DNA from: Ignavibacteriales bacterium
GTDB lineage: Bacteria; Bacteroidota; Ignavibacteria; UBA10030; SZUA-254
DNA length: 64,000 nt
Assembly (NCBI GenBank): GCA_016214905.1
Contig: JACRMQ010000009.1
Coordinates: 1-64,000 of the forward strand
Reading direction: 5' to 3'
The notes under the pieces are model-generated. The model searched no databases and had not been told where the DNA came from. It was given only the letters and a program-made list of their open reading frames with translations. The number at the start of each line of letters is the position of its first letter. Positions within the stretch are counted from its first letter, which is position 1. Position numbers and translations under genes: made by a program. Positions 8,599-17,951 of this stretch are shown piece by piece.

Positions 8599-10614
8599 AT
8601 GGCTTTTCAACTTATCTCTGATTTTAAACCGGACGGTGATCAACCGCAGGCGATTAAAGAATTATCTGAGGGTCTCCTGCGCGGCGATAAATATCAAACC
8701 CTTCTCGGTGTTACAGGAAGCGGAAAAACTTTTACGATCTCGAACGTCATCGCACAAATAAATAAACCCACGCTCATCATGTCTCATAATAAAACTCTCG
8801 CTGCTCAGTTGTACGCGGAGTTTAAGCAATTTTTTCCTAAAGATCGCGTTGAATTTTTTATTTCCTATTACGATTACTACCAACCCGAAGCATATTTGCC
8901 GGTAACCGATACTTATATTCAAAAAGATTCGTCGGTGAACGACGAGATAGACAGACTTCGTCTCAAGGCAACAAGCGCATTGCTAAGTGGTGATTCAAAC
9001 GTGATCGTGGTTGCTTCTGTAAGTTGTATCTACGGCATCGGCGCGCCGGACGAATGGCTCGATCAAATGATCCGCGTTAAAAAGGGAGACCGGATTGAAC
9101 GAAGCGTTTTACTAAAAAAACTTATCAGCATTCATTATTCAAGAAACGATTTTGATTTCAGCAGGGGAACATTTCGTGTCCGCGGTGATATCGTTGAAAT
9201 AATCCCCGCTTATGAAAACGAAGAGGCATTGCGGATCGAACTTTTTGGTGATGAGATCGAAAAAATATCTCGTATAAACCCCCTTACGGGTCAGTTTGTT
9301 TCAGAAAGTGAATTTGAGATCATATATCCGGCCAAGCATTTCATAACCACACCCGCGACTTTAGAACGCGCTATAATAGATATTGAAGCTGAGATGAATG
9401 AGCAAGTGAAAACTTTTAAACAACTCGGAAAGCTTGTCGAGGCACAGAGGATAGAGCAACGTACCAGGTTCGATATCGAAATGATGTGCGAGGTTGGATA
9501 TTGTTCCGGTATAGAAAATTATTCCCGTCACATCGCGGGCAGACCACCGGGATCGCGGCCACATTGTTTGCTGGATTATTTTCCGAAAGATTTTCTACTT
9601 GTGGTAGATGAATCGCATGTCTCTGTTCCTCAAATCGGCGGTATGTGGCATGGCGACCGCGCACGCAAAACAACATTGGTCGATTTTGGATTTCGGTTAC
9701 CTTCGGCGTTAGATAACAGACCGCTCACTTTTGCTGAGTGGGAAAATATTATTAATCAGGTTATTTTTGTTAGTGCAACTCCGGGTCCGTATGAACTGAG
9801 CAAATCTAATGGAGTCATCGTTGAACAGATAATTCGTCCAACCGGACTTGTTGATCCCGAAGTAGAAATCCGTCCCATTAAGAATCAAATTGATGATCTC
9901 ATTCATGAAATCCGCGAGCGCACAAAAAGAAAAGAACGGATTCTAGTTACAACGCTGACGAAAAGAATGGCAGAAGATTTATCAAAATATCTCAGTGATA
10001 TAAAAATTAAGGTAAGGTATATTCATTCTGAAATAGATTCGTTAGAGAGGGTGGAAATATTGCGCAACCTGCGTTTGGGTAATTTCGATGTGTTGGTAGG
10101 TGTAAATTTATTGCGTGAAGGATTGGATTTACCTGAAGTATCGTTGGTGGCGATTTTAGATGCTGACAAGGAAGGTTTTTTAAGATCAGATAAATCATTG
10201 ATACAAACGGCAGGCAGAACAGCCCGGAATTTAAACGGGAAAGTTATTCTCTACGCCGATATTGAAACCGGATCGATGAAACGTATGCTGGATGAAACGC
10301 GGCGGCGGCGCGAGAAACAAATCGAATACAACAGAAAGCACGGTATTACCGCGAAGACTATTTACAAAACGACTGAAGAAATTCTTGCTGCCACATCGGT
10401 TGCGGATGTGAAAGCTTCGCGAGACGCTCGGCGCGAAAGAGAAAAGGTGCCGATTGTCTCGGAATCCGTTTTTAAATATATGACGAATGAGCAACGCAAA
10501 GACCTTATTGAAGAACTTCGGTTGGAAATGAGAAAGGCATCGAAAGATCTGGAGTTTGAAAGAGCGGCAGATTTAAGAGATGAAATTACACGAATGGAGA
10601 AAATGATTAAATAA
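8599..10614 (+). CDS. uvrB: UvrABC system protein B
   Basis: A 671-residue excision-repair helicase-like protein of normal length. The Walker A motif is in [14 protein letters not shown] (near residue 40). The beta-hairpin that clamps damaged DNA shows as [10 protein letters not shown], helicase motifs include VVDESHVS and VSATPGPYE, motif VI is the QTAGRTARN stretch, and a C-terminal UVR domain that contacts UvrC ends the protein (about 630-670, [14 protein letters not shown]). It loads onto lesions with UvrA and recruits UvrC for dual incision. A comF-type gene follows 10 bases later and is probably co-transcribed. No uvrA or uvrC is in the window. No missing motif was noticed. Confidence 0.97.
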   Translation: MAFQLISDFKPDGDQPQAIKELSEGLLRGDKYQTLLGVTGSGKTFTISNVIAQINKPTLIMSHNKTLAAQLYAEFKQFFPKDRVEFFISYYDYYQPEAYLPVTDTYIQKDSSVNDEIDRLRLKATSALLSGDSNVIVVASVSCIYGIGAPDEWLDQMIRVKKGDRIERSVLLKKLISIHYSRNDFDFSRGTFRVRGDIVEIIPAYENEEALRIELFGDEIEKISRINPLTGQFVSESEFEIIYPAKHFITTPATLERAIIDIEAEMNEQVKTFKQLGKLVEAQRIEQRTRFDIEMMCEVGYCSGIENYSRHIAGRPPGSRPHCLLDYFPKDFLLVVDESHVSVPQIGGMWHGDRARKTTLVDFGFRLPSALDNRPLTFAEWENIINQVIFVSATPGPYELSKSNGVIVEQIIRPTGLVDPEVEIRPIKNQIDDLIHEIRERTKRKERILVTTLTKRMAEDLSKYLSDIKIKVRYIHSEIDSLERVEILRNLRLGNFDVLVGVNLLREGLDLPEVSLVAILDADKEGFLRSDKSLIQTAGRTARNLNGKVILYADIETGSMKRMLDETRRRREKQIEYNRKHGITAKTIYKTTEEILAATSVADVKASRDARREREKVPIVSESVFKYMTNEQRKDLIEELRLEMRKASKDLEFERAADLRDEITRMEKMIK

Positions 10615-10624
10615 AACGGGTTGT

Positions 10625-11350
10625 ATGATGGAGGCAGAATTACTGAATATATTCCGACAATCTTTTGTTGATCCTCTTAAGGATTTTATCTTTCCACCCG
10701 TTTGCCTCGCATGCAATAAACGCATGGAAAATAAAACAGAACGTGTATGCCGCCAATGTTGGGATAGCATATTACGCATCGATTCATTGCATCCCACATG
10801 GAAAGAGATTAAATCAAAATTCGACACTGAAAGTTTGATAAAAGATTTAGCATCGGTTTTTTTATTTGAAAAGGAAGGAACATTACAGCAGCTTATTCAT
10901 CTTCTAAAATATCAGGGGATGAAATCTTTAGGAATACGATTAGGTGAAGAATTGGGGAGTAGATTACTACTCAATCAATTCTATGCCGACGCTGATTACC
11001 TGATACCAATTCCTTTGCACAGACTCAAATATCGCGAGCGTGGGTATAACCAAAGCGAATATATTTGTAGAGGCATGTCGAACATCAATAAAATTCCTTT
11101 AAATATTTCATTAGTGATCAGACAGAAGTACACGCAAACTCAAACTCAACTAAATCTCATTGAACGAAAAGACAATGTGGGAGACGCTTTTAAAATAAAT
11201 GAAAAATATTGTAATCTAGTTGAAGGGAAAAGATTCATCATTGTAGATGACGTTATCACAACCGGATCGACCATAAATTCGTGTGCAAAGGTGCTTCTTA
11301 CATCCGGTGCCGATCGTGTTCTCGCTGCTTCGGTGGCGTTAGCAGAATAG
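10625..11350 (+). CDS. ComF-family phosphoribosyltransferase-like protein
   Basis: A 241-residue protein with an N-terminal four-cysteine zinc ribbon (CLACNKR and CRQCWDS) and a type I phosphoribosyltransferase fold whose PRPP loop reads FIIVDDVITTGSTINSC. This is the standard ComF/GntX layout. ComF proteins assist uptake of single-stranded DNA during natural transformation in some bacteria, but homologues are widespread in non-competent species and the exact reaction is not settled. It begins 10 bases downstream of uvrB, so a DNA-handling role is consistent. There are two adjacent ATGs at 10625 and 10628, and the first was chosen. Normal length for the family. Confidence 0.85.
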   Translation: MMEAELLNIFRQSFVDPLKDFIFPPVCLACNKRMENKTERVCRQCWDSILRIDSLHPTWKEIKSKFDTESLIKDLASVFLFEKEGTLQQLIHLLKYQGMKSLGIRLGEELGSRLLLNQFYADADYLIPIPLHRLKYRERGYNQSEYICRGMSNINKIPLNISLVIRQKYTQTQTQLNLIERKDNVGDAFKINEKYCNLVEGKRFIIVDDVITTGSTINSCAKVLLTSGADRVLAASVALAE

Positions 11351-11390
11351 GAACATTCCGGCAAAGAGTTTATTTATATGTGAAATCCCT

Positions 11391-11441
11391 ATAGCCGCGA
11401 GCGAATCTACAGTTGACACTGAAGAATTTCTAATCAATATT
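11391..11441 (+). promoter_or_regulatory. Candidate promoter upstream of gap, next to a TAGCCG repeat fragment
   Basis: In the 208-base gap before gap, TTGACA at 11413-11418 is followed after 17 bases by AATATT (11436-11441), a reasonable -35 and a mediocre -10. Just upstream, ATAGCCGCGAGCG (11391-11403) resembles the TAGCCG cores of the palindromic elements at 16066 and 61654. The promoter would leave a leader of about 110 bases before the gap start. Promoter rules differ in Bacteroidota-like sigma factors, so this is tentative. Confidence 0.3.
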
Positions 11442-11558
11442 CCTTATAGTCAGGTTATTCGCATTTGTATTTCATTCCCATCTTTGGTAAATTATTGCAA
11501 TAAATGATTAAATTTCTAATCTAAAAACGAAAATATTCAAACGAAATGGAGATTCTCA

Positions 11559-12614
11559 ATGGCAGTTAAAGTAGGCATCAATGGATTCGGACGAATCGGG
11601 CGACAGGTGTTCCGGATTATTCGCGATAACTATCCCAAGACTTTGGACGTAGTCGGGATAAACGATATCGGAGATCTGAAGACGATGGCTCATCTTTTAA
11701 AGTACGACACTAACTACGGCAAGTTCAACGGTAAAGTTGAAGTCGGTGAAGGTGAACTTATTATTGATGGTAAAAAAATCAAAATGTTCAAAGAAACCGA
11801 ACCGGACAAACTTCCATGGAGTAGTGTGGGTGTTGATATAGTAATTGAAGGAACCGGACTTTTCACGATAAAGAAAGACGGTGTGAACAAAAAGGGAAAG
11901 ATTGTAAAAGGTGCCGAAAACCATATCACAAAAGGTGGAGCCAAGAAAGTAATTATCACAGCCCCCGCCGAAGGTGAAGACCTGACTGTCGTTCTTGGCG
12001 TGAATGAGAAAAACTATGATCCAAAAAATCATAATGTTATTTCAAATGCTTCTTGCACAACTAATTGTCTCGCACCGGCAGTAAGGGTGGTTCACGATAA
12101 ATTTAAAATCAGCAAAGGATTGATGACAACGATTCATGCGTACACAAATGATCAGAAGATTTTAGATTTACCTCACAGCGATTTACGTCGTGCCCGCGCT
12201 GCCGCGATGAACATTATTCCGACAACAACGGGGGCCGCAAAAGCATTGGCGTTGGTTATTCCTGAATTAAAAGGAAAGTTCGATGGTTACGCTCTGCGCG
12301 TTCCAACTTCAACAGTTTCCGTCGTGGATTTTACAGCGCAGATAGAAACTCCATGCACTACCGAAGAATTGCGACAGGTATTTCGTGATGCGGCAAACGG
12401 ACCGATGAAAGGTATTCTTGCCGCGATTGATGAACCACTTGTGAGCATCGATTTTAAAGGCGATCCGCATAGCTCATCGGTAGATTTGCCGTTCACACAG
12501 GTTCTCGGTAAAGAGAAGAGCGATTTTATTAAAGTCGTTACATGGTACGATAATGAGTGGGGTTACTCTGTTCGAACAGCAGATCTGGCTAATCTTATTG
12601 CTTCGAAACTATAA
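11559..12614 (+). CDS. gap: Glyceraldehyde-3-phosphate dehydrogenase, type I
   Basis: A 351-residue glycolytic enzyme that oxidises glyceraldehyde-3-phosphate with NAD+. The Rossmann motif is [14 protein letters not shown], and Asp36 after the second strand (VVGIND) points to NAD rather than NADP. The catalytic cysteine is C166 in SNASCTTNC, and the C-terminal WYDNEWGYS motif is present. The protein is about 15 residues longer than usual because of a Lys/Gly-rich insertion (about 105-125, [14 protein letters not shown]) in the segment before the [10 protein letters not shown] strand. A GGAG ribosome-binding site precedes the ATG. pgk follows 20 bases later, the classic gap-pgk operon, ended by the terminator at 13822. 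Confidence 0.97.
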   Translation: MAVKVGINGFGRIGRQVFRIIRDNYPKTLDVVGINDIGDLKTMAHLLKYDTNYGKFNGKVEVGEGELIIDGKKIKMFKETEPDKLPWSSVGVDIVIEGTGLFTIKKDGVNKKGKIVKGAENHITKGGAKKVIITAPAEGEDLTVVLGVNEKNYDPKNHNVISNASCTTNCLAPAVRVVHDKFKISKGLMTTIHAYTNDQKILDLPHSDLRRARAAAMNIIPTTTGAAKALALVIPELKGKFDGYALRVPTSTVSVVDFTAQIETPCTTEELRQVFRDAANGPMKGILAAIDEPLVSIDFKGDPHSSSVDLPFTQVLGKEKSDFIKVVTWYDNEWGYSVRTADLANLIASKL

Positions 12615-12634
12615 GCGAAATAAAAAATTTATAT

Positions 12635-13810
12635 ATGAATAAGAAAACTGTAAAGGATATTGATCTCAAAGGTAAACGCGTTCTGATGCGTGTCGATTTC
12701 AATGTCCCAATGGATAAAGGAATCGTAACCGATGATAAACGTATACGCGCGGCACTTCCAACGATCCAATATGTTTTTGATCAGGGCGCTTCGTTGATAG
12801 TGATGAGTCATTTAGGTCGTCCCAAAGGAGTTGGCTTCGAACCTGAGTTTAGTTTGAAACCGGCTTCTGAATCGCTTTCAAAATTGTTGAACAAACCGGT
12901 AAAGATGGCGCCCGATTGTATTGGAACAGAGGTTGAGTCACTGGTGAATAATTTGAAACCGGGTGAACTGCTTATGTTGGAGAATGTCCGTTTCCATAAA
13001 GAAGAAGAAAAGAACGATCTTGAGTTTGCAAAAAAACTTGCCATGCTCGGAGATGTATATGTGAACGATGCTTTCGGTTCCGCGCACCGCGCTCATGCAA
13101 GCACAGAAGGTGTTGCAAAATATATTCCCGCAGTTTCAGGTTTTCTCATGCAGCAGGAATTGGAATATTTAAGCAAAGCCACAATGAATCCCGAGCGGCC
13201 GTATGTTGCTATTCTTGGCGGCGCTAAGATCAGTGATAAGATCGCGGTGATTGAGAACTTATTGACTAAGTGTGACACACTGATTATCGGCGGCGGTATG
13301 GCGAATACTTTCCTCGCCGCAAAGGGATTCAACATGGCAGAAAGTTTAGTGGAAAAGAGCGCTGTTGATACTGCGAAAAATATTATAGCCAAAGCAGGTG
13401 ATAAACTTTCATTGCCTACGGATGGCGTTGTTGGTTTTAAATCCGATCCGCAAGCCCAACCGAAAATTGTTGATGCTGATAAAGTACCAAGTGGCGGAAG
13501 CATGATGGATATCGGTCCGATGAGTATCGAAAAATTCAGTGCAATTCTGAAAAATGCAAAACTTGTCGTCTGGAACGGCCCGATGGGAGTTTTCGAAGAT
13601 CCGCGGTACTCGGAAGGAACGTTCGCGATTGCGAAGCTCTTGGCTTCATGCGGCGCAACCACCGTCATTGGTGGAGGTGATAGCGCGTCGGCAGTAAAAA
13701 AATCCGGAGTTGCAAAACAAATGTCTCATGTATCTACAGGTGGCGGGGCTTCACTCGAATTTCTGGAGGGGAAAATTCTTCCCGGTGTAGCCGCGTTAAT
13801 GAACAAATAA
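12635..13810 (+). CDS. pgk: Phosphoglycerate kinase
   Basis: A 391-residue, monomeric, cytosolic enzyme of normal length that transfers phosphate from 1,3-bisphosphoglycerate to ADP. The N-terminal motif [14 protein letters not shown] is the PGK signature, HLGRPKG follows, and [12 protein letters not shown] marks the substrate arginine/histidine region. The C-terminal nucleotide-binding domain includes [10 protein letters not shown] and the glycine-rich [11 protein letters not shown] and [13 protein letters not shown]. It sits directly downstream of gap and upstream of a strong intrinsic terminator, so it is the last gene of a two-gene glycolytic operon. Confidence 0.98.
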   Translation: MNKKTVKDIDLKGKRVLMRVDFNVPMDKGIVTDDKRIRAALPTIQYVFDQGASLIVMSHLGRPKGVGFEPEFSLKPASESLSKLLNKPVKMAPDCIGTEVESLVNNLKPGELLMLENVRFHKEEEKNDLEFAKKLAMLGDVYVNDAFGSAHRAHASTEGVAKYIPAVSGFLMQQELEYLSKATMNPERPYVAILGGAKISDKIAVIENLLTKCDTLIIGGGMANTFLAAKGFNMAESLVEKSAVDTAKNIIAKAGDKLSLPTDGVVGFKSDPQAQPKIVDADKVPSGGSMMDIGPMSIEKFSAILKNAKLVVWNGPMGVFEDPRYSEGTFAIAKLLASCGATTVIGGGDSASAVKKSGVAKQMSHVSTGGGASLEFLEGKILPGVAALMNK

Positions 13811-13821
13811 TAATTTAAATT

Positions 13822-13870
13822 GTGCCGTGTGAATAGTTCAAAGTAACATATTTTCTCACGGCACTTTTTT
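13822..13870 (+). terminator. Rho-independent terminator of gap-pgk
   Basis: GTGCCGTG (13822-13829) pairs perfectly with CACGGCAC (13857-13864) and is followed at once by TTTTTTATTT. The loop is long (27 bases) and can extend the stem imperfectly. It begins 11 bases after the pgk stop codon. Confidence 0.85.
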
Positions 13871-13938
13871 ATTTAGGGTGAGGATGAAACCCAAACGGTT
13901 TCACTTTCGTTTATAATAGAAAAGGTTTATATTATTCC

Positions 13939-14841
13939 ATGTCATACTATCGATACTCCAGTTCAAGCTATTCCAGACCCTCGTTTTTCGGCGGGTTTAA
14001 GTTTTTTCCTCCTGTAATCAAAGCCCTTCTGATCAGTAATGTAGCAGTATATTTTCTTGCGAGCTTCTTCAGTTTATTCCGCATTCAAGGAATGCCATTG
14101 TCTGTTTTCATAGATACGATACTTCCTTTATATCCGATCGGAAGCGGATTTTACGTGTGGCAGTTGTTCACATATATGTTCATGCACGGCGGACTGATGC
14201 ATTTACTTTTCAACATGTTAGCTTTGTGGATGTTCGGCATGGAATTGGAAAATCTGTGGGGCTCAAAGAAATTTTTCTTGTACTACATGCTGTGTGGTCT
14301 TGGCGCAGGTCTGTCGAATCTTTTTATCGCTCCGTTGTTTGCCGCGGGCGGTCCAACTGTTGGCGCATCAGGCGCTGTCTACGGTGTTCTTATTGCGTTT
14401 GGCATGTTATTTCCCGAAAGACCGATCTTTATTTATTTTCTCCTTCCCATTCGAGCGAAATATTTTGTTCTGCTTTATATCGGTATTGAAATATACGCGG
14501 GTGTTACCGGCACAATGGACGGCATTGCGCACTTTGCTCACCTCGGAGGTGCCGCGGTTGGTTTTCTGTATCTGATTGCCGAACGGAAGGGCTTTTCATT
14601 TGATCGTTTTATCCCAAGACGTAAAATGACTTATGTAAGCGGTGGAAAGGAATATGAGTATGCGTCGTCGGGAAGAGCGGATATAGCGGATGCAAGTTAC
14701 TTCGATCTGCGTGATGAAAGAAAATCTGATGCTGAAAAAAGTGTTGATGATATTCTCGATAAAATTAATCAGCATAGTTACCAGAGCCTGACCGAAGAAG
14801 AAAGAAGGATATTATTTGAAGCAAGCAAGAAACTGAATTAA
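13939..14841 (+). CDS. Rhomboid-family intramembrane serine protease
   Basis: A 300-residue inner-membrane protease with six hydrophobic segments in the first 215 residues. The catalytic pair is visible: Ser144 in GASGAVYG and His201 in HFAHLGGAAVG, along with the conserved HGGLMHLLFNM segment in helix 2 that carries the oxyanion-side histidine and asparagine. After the last helix comes a soluble tail (about 215-300) ending in a small helical module, VDDILDKINQHSYQSL and TEEERRILFEAS, which is typical of Bacteroidota-type rhomboids (DUF6576-like). Substrates are unknown. It appears to be a single gene between the pgk terminator and ispG. Confidence 0.9.
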   Translation: MSYYRYSSSSYSRPSFFGGFKFFPPVIKALLISNVAVYFLASFFSLFRIQGMPLSVFIDTILPLYPIGSGFYVWQLFTYMFMHGGLMHLLFNMLALWMFGMELENLWGSKKFFLYYMLCGLGAGLSNLFIAPLFAAGGPTVGASGAVYGVLIAFGMLFPERPIFIYFLLPIRAKYFVLLYIGIEIYAGVTGTMDGIAHFAHLGGAAVGFLYLIAERKGFSFDRFIPRRKMTYVSGGKEYEYASSGRADIADASYFDLRDERKSDAEKSVDDILDKINQHSYQSLTEEERRILFEASKKLN

Positions 14842-14923
14842 CTGATTCACGTATCAGGATTCACGCTGCTTTAAATACCGTTATTACAATTATTACAATA
14901 TTTTCAATCAAATAATCTTTACA

Positions 14924-16027
14924 ATGCAAAATAACCCTCAATCTATAGAGCACGCCTCACACAAAGTTGGAATTCGGCGAGTGACTCGTCAAGTTAATGT
15001 TGGCGGAGTTCTTGTCGGGGGCAATGCGCCAATCTCTGTTCAAACCATGACTAAGTCGAAGACATCGAATGTCGCAGCTACAGTTGCGCAAATTAAGCAA
15101 GCGGCTATTGCAGGATGCGATATTGCCCGTGTAACAGTGAACGATGAACCCGCTGCCGATGCTATTGCAGAAATAGTTAAACAATCTCCAATACCGGTTG
15201 TTGCGGATATACATTTCAATCATATCTTCGCTCTGAAATCTATTGAAGCGAATGTTGCTAAAGTTCGATTGAATCCTGGGAATATCGGTTCAAGAGACAG
15301 AATCCACCAAGTTCTCACAGCCGCGAAAGCAAAAGGAATTCCGATACGAATAGGTGTGAATTCCGGTTCGCTTGAAGAAGATATTCTGGAAAAGCACGGT
15401 TATCCAACAGCCGAGGCATTATTCGAAAGCGCTATGCGGCATGTTGAGATTTGTGACGAGTTTAATTTTAAAGATGTGATAATCTCTGTGAAGTCGACAG
15501 ATGTGAAGTTGATGATTGAAGCATATCGGTTAATTGCACAGCGGACAGATATTCCACTGCATCTTGGGGTAACGGAAGCCGGACCAACGAAAGTTGGAAC
15601 GATCAAATCTGCAGTTGGGATCGGAACTCTTTTAGCGGAGGGGATTGGAGATACAATCCGTGTTTCTCTCACCGATGATCCTGTAAAAGAAGTTGAAGTT
15701 GGGAAGGAAATTCTTCGCTCATTAAGTTTAGCAACACGTAATGTGGAATTGATCGCCTGTCCGACGTGCGGCAGATTAGAAGTTGATCTATTCGGTATAA
15801 TGAAAGAACTCGAGGAAAAACTTTCTGGTGTGAAAAAACCGATTAAGATAGCCGTTCTAGGTTGTGTTGTTAACGGACCCGGTGAAGCAAGTGAAGCCGA
15901 CATCGGCATTGCGGCAGGAAAGGGAGTTGCTATTCTTTACCGGAAGGGTGTGGTAGTGAAAAAAATAAAAGAGGAGGAAATTGTTTCTGCAATTTTGGAG
16001 GAGGTTGAAAAATTCCAGCCGTTATAA
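14924..16027 (+). CDS. ispG: 4-hydroxy-3-methylbut-2-en-1-yl diphosphate synthase
   Basis: A 367-residue enzyme of the methylerythritol-phosphate route to isoprenoids. It reduces the cyclic diphosphate MEcPP to HMBPP using a [4Fe-4S] cluster. The cluster ligands are visible: C279 and C282 in ACPTCGR, C314 in GCVVNGPGE, and Glu321 as the fourth ligand. The N-terminal TIM barrel carries VSVQTMTKSKTSN-type residues around 40-50 (here ISVQTMTKSKT). It is the compact bacterial form, without the large insertion found in plants and some Bacteroidetes. Functionally it feeds the polyprenyl diphosphate synthase encoded at 16963-17940 on the other strand. An AT-rich leader with short ATTACAAT repeats precedes it. 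Confidence 0.96.
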   Translation: MQNNPQSIEHASHKVGIRRVTRQVNVGGVLVGGNAPISVQTMTKSKTSNVAATVAQIKQAAIAGCDIARVTVNDEPAADAIAEIVKQSPIPVVADIHFNHIFALKSIEANVAKVRLNPGNIGSRDRIHQVLTAAKAKGIPIRIGVNSGSLEEDILEKHGYPTAEALFESAMRHVEICDEFNFKDVIISVKSTDVKLMIEAYRLIAQRTDIPLHLGVTEAGPTKVGTIKSAVGIGTLLAEGIGDTIRVSLTDDPVKEVEVGKEILRSLSLATRNVELIACPTCGRLEVDLFGIMKELEEKLSGVKKPIKIAVLGCVVNGPGEASEADIGIAAGKGVAILYRKGVVVKKIKEEEIVSAILEEVEKFQPL

Positions 16028-16065
16028 TATTTCGTTACGGATATAAATTCAATCGAGCATACTAT

Positions 16066-16164
16066 TGTAGCCGCGGACTTTTATATGGTATCTTAAGCTA
16101 AATGTCCGCGTGAATGCCAAAGATGCAGCCATCTCAATAAAGCCGTGAGGAGATTGCGGCTACA
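16066..16164. repeat. Nested palindromic element downstream of ispG
   Basis: Outer arms TGTAGCCGC (16066-16074) and GCGGCTACA (16156-16164) are perfect inverted repeats. Inside, GCGGAC (16073-16078) pairs with GTCCGC (16104-16109), and AGATG/CATCT forms a third small hairpin near 16123-16136. The whole 99-base block is more GC-rich than its surroundings and non-coding. It looks like a dispersed palindromic repeat and could fold as a cruciform RNA at the end of ispG transcripts. Confidence 0.55.
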
Positions 16165-16249
16165 CGGGGGTAAAAAATGTCTGCGTTGTTTGTCAAACAA
16201 TTTCTGTTTTCACCTGTATTTTGCAACGTAAATTATTTATAATCATAAT

Positions 16250-16753
16250 TTACTTTGTTATTATTTCTAAATATTTTTTACCAATAATAAAGAAACTTCT
16301 TTTTTTCTTGATAGATACCAATTGATCACGACTAATTTTACTCAAGGCATTTTTCTTTTGTGATTCTTCTATTTCAGTACCATTCAATACAATCGGTACA
16401 TCAATGTTTAAATAGAATCTCAAAATATCAACACACTTAGCTGTATCATCATCTTTAAATTTAAAATTATACCATCCTTCTTTTCTCACTGCATCGAATA
16501 AATGTTCGTCTTCAAATATTTCTTCAGAAATTGCTATGCCATCTAGTATATAAAGATTTTTCGAATCTTGACAAAATATGATGAATCCTAATGAATCAAG
16601 ATGTAAAGTTGTAGAGTCTATGGCTCTAAACGATATTCCATAGGCAGCCCGATGCAATGCTCCCACAAGTCCTCGTTTCTGAATCTGGTTACAATAGTTG
16701 CTGTCAATACCGAGAAAAGTACACAGGATTATAATAATTGTGTAATATTTCAT
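16250..16753 (-). CDS. Orphan secreted protein of unknown function
   Basis: This encodes 167 residues with an N-terminal hydrophobic segment (residues 4-15, YYTIIIILCTFLG) suggesting export. The body has no domain I can name. The last 50 residues, VPIVLNGTEIEES followed by ALSKISRDQLVSI and IIGKKYLEIITK, faintly follow the P-I-V-x-N-G ... I ... I-x-S-I ... G-x-K ... I-x-I-T-K rhythm seen in TonB-receptor plugs and related periplasmic modules, but this is not enough for an assignment. The gene is clearly more AT-rich than its neighbours and is flanked on both sides by palindromic repeats (16066-16164 and 16905-16966), which may mark an insertion or a recently acquired segment. It is transcribed in the same direction as the polyprenyl synthase but separated by 209 bases. 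Confidence 0.6.
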   Translation of the reverse strand: MKYYTIIIILCTFLGIDSNYCNQIQKRGLVGALHRAAYGISFRAIDSTTLHLDSLGFIIFCQDSKNLYILDGIAISEEIFEDEHLFDAVRKEGWYNFKFKDDDTAKCVDILRFYLNIDVPIVLNGTEIEESQKKNALSKISRDQLVSIKKKRSFFIIGKKYLEIITK

Positions 16754-16904
16754 TTTATTATCTCTAAATATTTAAGACACCAAAATTTGTTTTCACAGAT
16801 CATATACAGATGCGATTGATATACATAACAATTGTGCTGGGGAATCTCAAGTGGTATTAATTTATAATGGGAATGCTTTGAAATCGGTGATGTTTCTTCC
16901 GGTG

Positions 16905-16966
16905 GTAGAGAGCGATCTCAGATCGCACGATGTAGCCGATGAGTGTGTTTACGAAACGCACTCTAC
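16905..16966. repeat. Compound palindromic element overlapping a gene end
   Basis: Outer arms GTAGAG (16905-16910) and CTCTAC (16961-16966) enclose two perfect or near-perfect hairpins: GCGATC/GATCGC with a TCA loop (16912-16926), and GAGTGTGTTT/AAACGCACTC with an ACG loop (16941-16963, one G-T pair). A TGTAGCCGAT segment between them recalls the element at 16066. The right end covers the stop codon of the polyprenyl synthase (16963-16965 on the minus strand), so it may stabilise or end that mRNA. Confidence 0.6.
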
Positions 16967-17940
16967 TTTTCCCTCTCCATCACAAACTTAACAAATTCCT
17001 GCAGAGATGTCTTGGAAGAAGAATCGGGAAGTGGTGCAACTGATTCAAGTGCGAGTTTAGAATATTCATCCGCGCGTTTGATCGTGTAGTCGATTCCTCC
17101 ATATTGTCTTGCAAAATCGATAATTGTTTGAAGCTCTTTCTTTTTTGCTCCGTTCTTTATTGTCCGCACAATATCCTTTGCCTCTCCTTTGGGTGCCTGA
17201 CTTAACGAGTAAATTAACGGCAGTGTAAGTTTTTTCTCCTGCACATCCAACCCGGTAGGTTTACCTGTAATGCTCTTGCGGCTCGTGTAATCGAGCAGAT
17301 CATCGCGAATCTGAAAAACCATTCCAAGGTTTTCCCCGAACCGATGCATTGCCCTATGAACAGATTCATCTTTTGTTGCACTTGTGGCACCTATTTCGCA
17401 GCATGTTGCAAAGAGAGAGGCAGTTTTATCTGAAATAATTTTTAAATAAGTTGTTTCATCGATATCGAGATCGCGGCTTTTTTTGATCTGTAATATCTCC
17501 GCTTCACTCATTCGTCTGACAGCATCGGAGGTAATTTTTAAAAATTGAAAATCGTTGTTGTCGAGTGACAAAAGCAAACCTTTTGCAAGCATATAATCAC
17601 CCATGAGAACTGCGATTTTATTTTTCCATACCGCATTGATGGAAGGAAAGCCGCGCCGAGTATCTGCATCATCAACCACATCGTCGTGTATAAGTGTTGC
17701 CGTGTGCAATATCTCAACCTGCGACGCTCCACGGTGTGTACTATCGTTTATTCCGCCGCAAGCTTTTGCAGTCAGAAGCACAAGAGCAGGGCGTATTCGC
17801 TTTCCTTTTTGCTTCACAATGTAACGTGCAATTAAATCAACAAAAGCGATTTTGGATCGTATCGCTTTCTTAAAATGAGCGTCGAAGATTTCTAAATCTT
17901 TATCGATCGGTTCTAATATTTCTTTTAAATCCATATTCAA
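16963..17940 (-). CDS. Long-chain polyprenyl diphosphate synthase
   Basis: A 325-residue all-helical trans-prenyltransferase that adds isopentenyl units to an allylic diphosphate, giving the side chain of menaquinone. The first aspartate-rich motif is D86-D87-x-x-D90 in IHDDVVDDADTRRG, and the second is D213-D214-x-x-D217 in IRDDLLDY. The KGKRIRPAL motif near residue 48 binds isopentenyl diphosphate. The small residues upstream of the first motif (Leu-His-Thr-Ala) fit a long product (C30-C40) rather than farnesyl diphosphate, as in IspB/HepT-type enzymes. tatC lies 11 bases upstream on the same strand, so the two are probably one transcript. Product length is inferred. Confidence 0.9.
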   Translation of the reverse strand: MNMDLKEILEPIDKDLEIFDAHFKKAIRSKIAFVDLIARYIVKQKGKRIRPALVLLTAKACGGINDSTHRGASQVEILHTATLIHDDVVDDADTRRGFPSINAVWKNKIAVLMGDYMLAKGLLLSLDNNDFQFLKITSDAVRRMSEAEILQIKKSRDLDIDETTYLKIISDKTASLFATCCEIGATSATKDESVHRAMHRFGENLGMVFQIRDDLLDYTSRKSITGKPTGLDVQEKKLTLPLIYSLSQAPKGEAKDIVRTIKNGAKKKELQTIIDFARQYGGIDYTIKRADEYSKLALESVAPLPDSSSKTSLQEFVKFVMEREK

Positions 17941-17951
17941 ATTATAATTAA

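Noticed and set aside
14157-14575. Two long alternative frames inside the rhomboid gene
   Set aside because: The rhomboid frame carries the catalytic Ser and His and six membrane segments; the other frames are Cys/Arg-rich noise.
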